64,000 nucleotides of DNA, from positions 1,860,001 to 1,924,000 of the forward strand of contig CP126196.1 of NCBI GenBank assembly GCA_030272155.1, given 5' to 3'. Positions 56,715-64,000 of the stretch are shown here, piece by piece. Each line of letters opens with the position of its first letter. Within the stretch, counting starts at the first letter, position 1. Below the pieces are notes generated by a model. It did not search any database. It was not told the DNA's origin and saw nothing but the letters and a program-made list of their open reading frames with translations. Source of the stretch: Tetradesmus obliquus. Its lineage: Eukaryota > Chlorophyta > Chlorophyceae > Sphaeropleales > Scenedesmaceae. Both the position numbers and the translations under genes were made by a program.

Positions 56715-58063
56715 CAGGCTGCCGCTCCCATACACAGCTTGCGCTGCAGCAGCAGGTGCTGGTGCTGGGTGGGGTGCTTGCGGGTAGTGCGGCAGCCTGC
56801 CTACCTCCCAACAGCTCAGCAGCCGCTGCTGCTGCTCTAGATGCTGCTGCCGCAGCCAAGCGCTCCTAGGTGACCTGGGTGACAGTGGCAGCTTGTCTGT
56901 GCCAGCTCCTGTTGCAAACTGGTAAGCAGCTTGTAGTGTGATGGGCTGCAGATGAGGAGGGTGATGATGGCTGCTGCCAGCTTGCTCTGCAGCAGCTGAT
57001 GTGAAGCTGCCAAATGGCGTGTGCATGTGCCTGCTGCTGCTGACCCCTGGCTGCTGCCCCTGCTGCTGCACAGGCTCTAGCCTGGATGCCAACCCTGCTG
57101 CATGCGCCTGCTGTTGCACCGGTGAATCCAGCTGCTGGACGTGTGGTGATAGCACCCCATCCTCTGGCTCTGTTCCGTCCAGCTCTGCTGATGCTGGCGC
57201 TTCAGGTGAGATGCGGCACTGTGCAGCTTTGCTGTCATTGCTTGACAAGCTGCTGTCTTTGCTACTGTGGCTGCCGCTGCTACTGCCTTCACTGCTGCTG
57301 CTTCCTTCGCCGGGCTGTGCGCCTTGCGCTACAGCCTCTTGCATAGTGCAGTGGCCGCTGCATGCATTCTCTTGTTGTGCCATTGCCAGCCCATGCCGCA
57401 GGGAGAATGTCGCCTCCCTGACAACATGCGGCGAAGCTGCAGCAGAGGGCAACGGCGAACCTTCTAACGCTGCAGGCAGCGCCAGCTGGTGTGGCAGCTC
57501 GTGAATTGGCTGTTCATGCTGCTCCTGCTCTTGCTGCTGCTGCTGGTGCTGTGGCTGGGCAATGTGTGTGCTGCTGGTGCGTGGCTTAGGACCCGCTCCA
57601 CCCACAACTTCTGAAATGGATGTGACAATGTTCAAGAACGATGCCCGCCATACACCCGGCTGCAACACGATGCTGCCACCAGCACCACTCCTGCCCTCCA
57701 TGTTGGCAGCAGGGCTGCCAGCAAGCGATGCTTGCATCAAGCTACTGCTGCTGCGTCGGCTGCTTCTGCGCCTGAATGTAGAGAAAACAAAGTGGTCTGC
57801 AGCCTCCCTGCAGCTGCTGCTGCTACTGCGGCGCCCACCACCGCTGCTGCTGGTGGCGGCAGCTGCTGCACCCTGCTGCTTCAAAGCCGCAGGCTGGGAG
57901 CAGTCTGCTGCGGACAGCAGCCCTCCAAGGCTGTAGTCCTGCCGTTGCCGCTGCTGACACTGGCTGCTGCTGCAATGCGTGACAGAGCACGACCCACCAA
58001 AGGTAGCACCGCACAGAGGCTCATCACTGGTTTGGGCAGGGTGGCTTTCTAGTGCCTGCGCAA

Positions 58064-58096
<33 letters not shown>

Positions 58097-58667
58097 GTGC
58101 TGCTGCAAGTGGCGGCTCCTGAGGCGAAGCTGCTGCAGCACCCTCCTCCACAGCTCCATCAACTAAGCTATCCTGCGAGCTGTCCTGCAAGCTTCCAGGC
58201 CCTGACCTGGCAGCACTTGCTGCTGCTGCTGCTGCTGGCGCCTGCACTCCAGCCTCAACACTCCCCTCTCCACCTGCGCTACCACCAGCAGTAGACGACA
58301 GTGCAGCCACAGAGCCGCCAGCCGAGGCACATGCTGACTCAGCCGCTGCTGCAGCTGCTGGTGCCTCATGCTCCCACACAGCAGGAATGGCCCCTACAGG
58401 ACTCCGCCCCGGCAGAGGTGGCATGAACATCCCAATGTGCTGCAAGTCCTTCTGCCGTGCATGGGCTTCTGCTGCTGCTGCTGCTGGCTGCAGCATGCCA
58501 CCCATGAAGCCACCAGGGCTACCCTGGGAGCTCCAGAGCCCTTCTCTTGTTGCTGCTGCAGCACCAACCAGCACACCGCCCAGTGCACCGCAGCTGGCAG
58601 TTGCCAAGCCAGCATACGTCAGGCCATCCTCACCATCCTCATATCCATAGCAAGCAGCTTCAAACGT

Positions 58668-58698
<31 letters not shown>

Positions 58699-61600
58699 TG
58701 CCTGCTCCAGCTGCCAAGTGCGGCAGGCATGCTGCTTGACCGCACAATCTGCAGCTTGGGGGCCCGCAGCCCGCCAGGGGACTGGCCTCGTGGGTGCACA
58801 GCTGGCGCTGCTGTGTATACGCCGAAGATGTTGGGCGAGGGTGCCTGGCTTGGCTGCTGCAGGTGCCGCTGCCACTGCTGGCTGTGTTGCTGCTGCTGAT
58901 GGCGCTGCCGCTGCTGCGGTGGCACTGGAGGTGTAGCAATCCTGCTGGGTGTGGCTGCGACTGCAGTGCCAGCACTGCCCAGCCTGGCTGGCAGCAAGCT
59001 GGCTCGGCTGAGCGCTGCTTTGGGCATCACACCCGGCTCAGGGCTGGCGCAGGGGCTGATGTAGCCGCTCCTGTCCACACCCTGCTCACAGCAGCTGCGC
59101 TCTTCAAAGCTTGGCAGGCCCCTCTGCTGCTGAGGCGGCTGCTGCTGCTGTGGCGGCGGCGACGACGGCTGTTTGCTGGTGTTACCCTGCAGCTGCTGCT
59201 GCTGCTGCTGCTGCTGCTGGGGCTGCAGCCTCGAAGGTGTTGCCTCTCGCTGCTGCCTAGCACCATTGCCCCGGGCAGGATCGCCCTGCTGCTGCTGCTG
59301 CCCCAGGATGTGGCCCTCGCTGCTGTTCTTGCCAGGACTTGCCAGCGAGCTGAGCATGCTGCCGCTGCAGGTGGGGGTGCCGCTGCTGCTGTCGCTCATG
59401 TACATAGCAGCAAGCGCTGCACCCTCCCCGCTGCTACTGCTGCTGCTCAACTCCTGCCAGCTGCTGAGCCGCTGCTGCTGATGCTGCTGCATCTGCCCTA
59501 GCTGCATCTGCTGCAGCAGCCCCTGGGGTGTCCGGAATGGCCCCATGCTGCTGCCAGTGCCATCCCACCTGCTAGATGCACTGCCTGCAGAAGCTGCTGC
59601 CTGCTGCCTTGGGTTGGTCGGTCCCTGCTGCTGCTGCTGCTGCTGCTGCTGTTGGTGATGGTGGCTGACCAGCTGGTGGGGTGCCATGCACAGCTGGCCA
59701 GCTTCCAGCACAGCAGCTGAACCTGCCAGGCCTTCACCCGGGGGGCTGCCAGCTGTTCGCAGTGCTGCTGCTGCAGCTGCCAGCAACCCAGGACTTCCCT
59801 GGTACTGCTGCTGCTGCTGCTGCCGCCGCTGCTGCAGCTCCAGCTGAGGATGGGGGCTGGATCTGCTGCTGGCCTGCGGTGTAGCTGACAGGGAAGGCGT
59901 AGCACTTCCAATGTGCTGGCTCATCAGCTCAACCATTGACTGCGCCTGCCTCAGCTTAAGGGCAGTTGGGTCAGTGGTGCTGCGCCGCCTGCACAGCACA
60001 ACGTAAATTCTGAGAAGCTGGGCATAACATCTCATACGCGCCCAAACGTCTACACTTGTTCAACTCAAGGTATATGTACTGCCAATTGCACCCCGCACAC
60101 GGAGTTGCAGCCGTAACAACTAAAGTTTGCAGCCCGTGTGTCGGATGGCCCTTGCTGCCTTACCTGGAAGCTCTCAGGAAGCTGTTGCGGGACATCCTCC
60201 TCACAGACTGCCCTGCAGCACTGCTGCTGCCCTCGCCGCTGCCCACCAGCCCATGCTGCAGCCCGTACTGCACATTCAGCGCCGTCATCACCAAGCTGTG
60301 CTGCGACACCTGCCCGGGCGCTGCTGCCGCCTGCGGCGCAAACAGCTGAGTACCACTGAAGTTCGCATGGCCGATCCCGCAAGTATACGAATTCAGTGAC
60401 GTGAAGCTGCTGCCAGCAATGCATGGCAGGCCTTTGCCGCTGCTTTTGCCCGCACTGAGGAAGCGGCAGCCCGGCGCTGCGCCTGTCAGCATGTGCAGCA
60501 GCAGCTGCAGCCCGCTTTCCCACTGATCGTACGTCTTGGGGTCATCAAACGCAAGTGTGAGGTCCGGATCCAGCACCATGTGCAGCGTGAGGGTCAAGCG
60601 GTCCGCATCTGCTGTGATCGAGTCTACATAATACAGTAGTATGTACTTGTTCCAAGCCCAGCGCAGCGTTGTCAGGTCGGTGCTGAGCTGGAAGAACCTC
60701 CAGCGACGGCTGCTGCAGAAGACAAGCGCCACCAGCAACTGCCAGAGCTGCACTGCCTGTGCCTGCAGCTGCTGGCACCAGGAGGAGCTGCATGGACAGC
60801 TGTCAGCTGCTACTGCTGCTGGCGTAGAGTGTGTGCTCATGCTGGCTAGCGCAGCTCCCTGCTGCAGCTTCAAGGTGCTGCTGCTTGCAGCTGCTGTGAG
60901 GCTGCTGCCGCTGCTGTAGGGCACCTCCAGGACATAAGAGGGCTTCAACTGTACATCAGCAAAGCAGGCATGCACATTTCAGACAAAAGTTATGCAGGTG
61001 CATGTGGCAGCAGGTCCAGCTATGGTGCTTCGAGCTTTTACGCCTGCAACTTGCGAGCTGTGGGCACCACCATCGCCTACAAAAGATGCCGTTTTTCCAA
61101 ATCTACAGTTGCAACAGCAGTGACAGGCTCAGCAGCCGCCGGCTTACCAGCCAAGACCCATCCAGCAGCGGCTGCAGCTGCTCAGGCGCATCCTGGTGTG
61201 CTGCACTGTCCAAGCTGCCATCTGCAGCCTCAGCCAACAGCTCCTGCACAAAAGGCAGCCTGTGCGGCAAAACACAGCAGCAACAGCAGGCGTACCAGCC
61301 ATCAGCAACACCTTCACCACATCTGACTGGCTGCTGTTGTCAGGCTTGCAGCATGTGCATCGACTGCCAGTAGCAAATCCACCAGGCTGCCAGGCCGATG
61401 CATGTTGGCACCTGCTCCAGCCTCACCTGAATTGGCGCATGACTGCTCTCATGCTTAACCACGCAGCTGCCAGCAGGGCCACCAGCGCCGTCATCGGCAC
61501 CGCCAGCAGCAGCACGCGCACAGCTAGTCGCTCAGGCCACATGAACTGCGGGCTGAACGCCCAGAACAGCGGCAGCGCCTGCAGCAAGGTTTGACAGACA

Positions 61601-63530
61601 ACAGCATCTGCAGTGTTACCCAGCTGCTTGCTTAGAGTCCACCAGGCATGGCGCACTGCAAGGAATTTTCATGCTCAACACCCGCAGCTGTGTGGATAGC
61701 CAGATAACATACTGCCAGCCTGACCAGGCACAACTGCTGTTGTGAAAAATTCATCAAGCTCACCGGTAGCAGCAGTGCCAACGGAACGGTGGCGGTTGAC
61801 AGCTGCTCAAGACGCTTGCTGTTGCGTGCCACAGCAAGGTGGGTGACAACAAGCCATGCCATCGGTAGCAGCCATACAGGCAGCGACGCGAGCATGCCTG
61901 TCACTGCTGCAGAACTGCCTGCTGCCCCTTGGCTTGCCGATGGTAGTGCGGCTGCTGCTGCGTCAGCACCGCCTGCTATGCTGCCTCCATTGAGCAGTAC
62001 AGCAGAGAGATTGCCAGGTGCTGTTAACAGCGCAGACGGCACAACTGCTGCGCCTGCTGAGCCAAATCGGGCCGCCTGCTCGTGCATCGCTGACAAAGGG
62101 ACTGTCAGCAGTGCTGCGTTTGTGCCTGCTGCCTCAGCACGCTGCGCTGTCAGCGCCAGCACCAAACAGCTGACTGTGTTGACTAGCAGCGCATGCCAGC
62201 TGAAGCGCAGCAGCGTCTTAAACCTGCACAGACGCAGCAACACAATCAGCTCAGCACGTAATCTGCTCGCAACCCACCAGGAGCCACCTGTGTGATGCTG
62301 CTGCGCTGTACATCATGATGTGAATGGTGTGTCAGATGAGATCCCGAATTCACAGCCCAGTAACAGCATCACAACATCCTGCAGTTTCAGGCGCACCTGC
62401 TGACAAGGAAATACAGCTGCTGCTTCTCCACCGCATGCTTCCTGCGGTAGTCACATGCCAGCTTCGAGTGCACTCGCCAGCCAAACTGCTGGTACGTTAT
62501 GAACGCCAGCCAGCTGTTCAGCAGTGCTGCTGCTATGAAGCAGCCGGCCAGGCCAAGGCGCCATGCAAGGGAGAGTGGCTCCAGCACAGCCTGCAGGACA
62601 GCAGGCGGTTTGCAGGCAACCTCAGTGTCGGCCTAGGCTTCTGGTATGCTGCTAGCACTGCTGTCAGCTGCTGTGGTACGACGAGCCTTAGATACATAGA
62701 TTGCAAGCTTTCAGTGGCTAGCAGATACTCAAACACTTGCAAGCATTCTGCCACTGCTGCTGCAGCAGATTCTGCCACAGCTGCTGCTGCTGCTGCTGCT
62801 GCTATTGGTGTTGCTGTGTTGTCCATAAGCACCCACCACAAAGATCAACCACAGCAGCCCTGACAGCACCGTGAAGGAAATGCTGGTCAGCAGCTGCAAT
62901 CCATTCTCCTTGTGTATGGCATCCAGCGTCAGGTAAGCCAAGCACAGCTGCGCTGCTAGTGTGGTGGCCATTGCCTGCCAGCGCTCCGCCCAACACTGGC
63001 TGGCATCTGTGCTGCATGCCTGCAAGCGGTTGCAGGAATATACACCATGCTCACACATGTGCATATACCTAGTACAGCATAATCATGTTTCTGCAAGCTG
63101 CCAGAGCTACCACTGCTGCACCATCCCTCCTGCATGCAGCTTGCACAGTGCTACGGACGGGCGACCACTGTCTGCACTGATTCACACAAGGCTGAGGTGG
63201 CATGCCTGCAGGTCCGGATGCCTGCTTGAGAGAAACTGGGGCTGTAAATGCTTCAAGCACAACCTGCTGATGATAAAGTGAGCAGGTGCAGTCCCTCCTG
63301 TCACCCACCGTGGCAATGCTGGCACCAGTGCCGGAGATGAAGCCGAGCCACAGGCAAGCCTCGGCAGCTACCACCACAACAAGTAGCTTTGATGCAACAG
63401 GCAGACTCTGCCAGAACTGCCAAGGCGTTAGCGTATGCCGAGGCGAGGCCGATGAAGCGAACAAGGTTGCGTAGGTAGAGGCGCGGACCAGCTGTAGCTC
63501 CGGTCCCTTCATGCTGACATCTTCAAACAT
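53027..63530 (-). CDS. Giant eight-TM / PH-like / low-complexity / protein kinase fusion
   Basis: Twelve exons in phase, about 2,576 residues: 63530-63309, 63019-62837, 62590-62397, 62223-61764, 61578-61427, 61259-61148, 60948-60164, 59988-56214, 55898-55698, 55196-54192, 53851-53701, 53517-53027. Residues 1 to about 405 hold about eight TM helices, with a WRVHSKLACDYRRK loop. A PH-like segment is at about 520-600 (RRWRFFQLS, LRWAWNKYILLYYVDSI, LTLAFDDPKTYDQW). The single exon 59988-56214 adds 1,258 residues of Gln/Ser/Ala/Gly with no domain. The kinase runs about 1970 to 2460: GRGAEG loop, Lys1999 in VAIK, HRD Asp2160, DFG Asp2178, APE Glu2345, ADVYSLGVTIWQ and NPDDRPS. It has a long insert after the hinge and about 165 residues between DFG and APE. 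Catalytic residues are all present. It is probably a membrane-anchored signalling kinase. Two adjacent genes cannot be excluded without transcripts. Confidence 0.85.
55435..55745 (-). repeat. Three copies of a kinase exon 3' edge (exon 55898-55698)
   Basis: The exon end and donor (GACAACCTGGTCGGCCTGCG...CACAAG/GTGAGG, minus strand) recurs in the following intron near 55565-55610 and 55440-55490, with a period of about 130 nt. The nearer copy keeps the GTGAGG donor and the NLVGLRAL coding. Confidence 0.9.
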
Positions 63531-64000
63531 TGCAGCTGCAGGATGCCACCACAGGCCGTGGGAAGCGGCTGCAGCACATTGCCGCAGCACAAGGTGCCTG
63601 CTCCTGTACTGCTTTATCGCTCTCACAACCTGCCACTTCGTAGCGCATCATTTTGGTTTCATTGCGTTCTAAAACATAAGTGGTTATTTTGTATGCGAGT
63701 CTGTGTGTTGCTGCTGCCAGCCTGGTGAGAAAGACGATTGCCGCCCATTCCCTGGGGTGCAGGCTTTTGCCTTATGGTACACTTGATGAAGCGCAAGTAT
63801 TAGGATAAACCAGAAGTAGTACGTTTGCGCTCATTTTCGATGCAGCATTGCTACTACATGGCCTGATCTGTCACAGTCCTGCCACATGGTGCTTCTGCCA
63901 AACGCTCTTCTCCTACTACAAAGAGCTTGGGCTGATCGTATGTAGCCATGCATAGGATCACAAGATGTCGCAAGTCCGGGTGCTCTTGTGACCAGCCTGT
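63531..64000. other. Upstream region of the giant kinase gene
   Basis: About 470 bp, presumably promoter and 5' UTR. The minus-strand frame continues open upstream to about 63626 without an ATG. I see no other gene. Confidence 0.5.

Noticed and set aside
58794-59501. Plus-strand Leu-rich open frames opposite the giant kinase low-complexity exon
   Set aside because: CAG runs read as poly-Leu on the opposite strand. There is no start or splice context and no domain.

Overview
This window looks like nuclear DNA of a chlorophycean green alga, probably of the Scenedesmus/Sphaeropleales type. The evidence is: GC-rich genes with many short introns; CTG/CAG triplet tracts throughout; TGTAA motifs downstream of some stops; a plastid-targeted ribosomal protein; and a pheophorbide a oxygenase family enzyme. 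The genus is inference. All gene models were built by hand from splice signals and reading-frame continuity. In eight of the nine multi-exon models the phases of all exons add up to an intact frame from start to stop. The first gene enters from outside the window.

Layout. 1-816 (+): 3' end of an alpha/beta hydrolase. 1975-6888 (+): a nine-exon Rieske oxygenase of the PAO family. 6889-14908: about 8 kb without an intact gene, holding inverted and direct fragments of the PAO gene and a dispersed repeat. 14909-16733 (-): a three-exon membrane protein with a low-complexity tail. 18322-26252 (-): a complete 15-exon ALIX/BRO1 homologue. 26614-28518 (+): TMEM18, divergent from ALIX across 361 bp. 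29589-33687 (+): a secreted subtilase with a PA domain and an Ig-like C-terminus. 35679-44015 (+): a 14-exon receptor-like protein kinase. 47410-49393 (-): plastid ribosomal protein uL11c. 53027-63530 (-): a 12-exon, about 2,576-residue protein joining an eight-TM region, a PH-like segment, a 1,258-residue low-complexity exon and a protein kinase domain.

The genes do not form a pathway. They are single transcription units typical of a eukaryote: chlorophyll breakdown (PAO), ESCRT membrane remodelling (ALIX), nuclear envelope membrane (TMEM18), proteolysis, signalling (two kinases) and plastid translation.

The most striking signal is in the introns. At nine or more exon/intron boundaries in four genes, a block spanning the exon edge and adjacent intron has been tandemly duplicated one to three times. 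This leaves decoy splice sites carrying readable exon fragments. Separately, CTG triplet tracts sit directly against the 3' splice site of at least 11 of about 62 introns, always as CTG on the sense strand. In one ALIX intron both patterns combine in a four-copy array whose triplet tracts are 7, 8, 14 and 22 units long. Three introns are of the GC-AG class.
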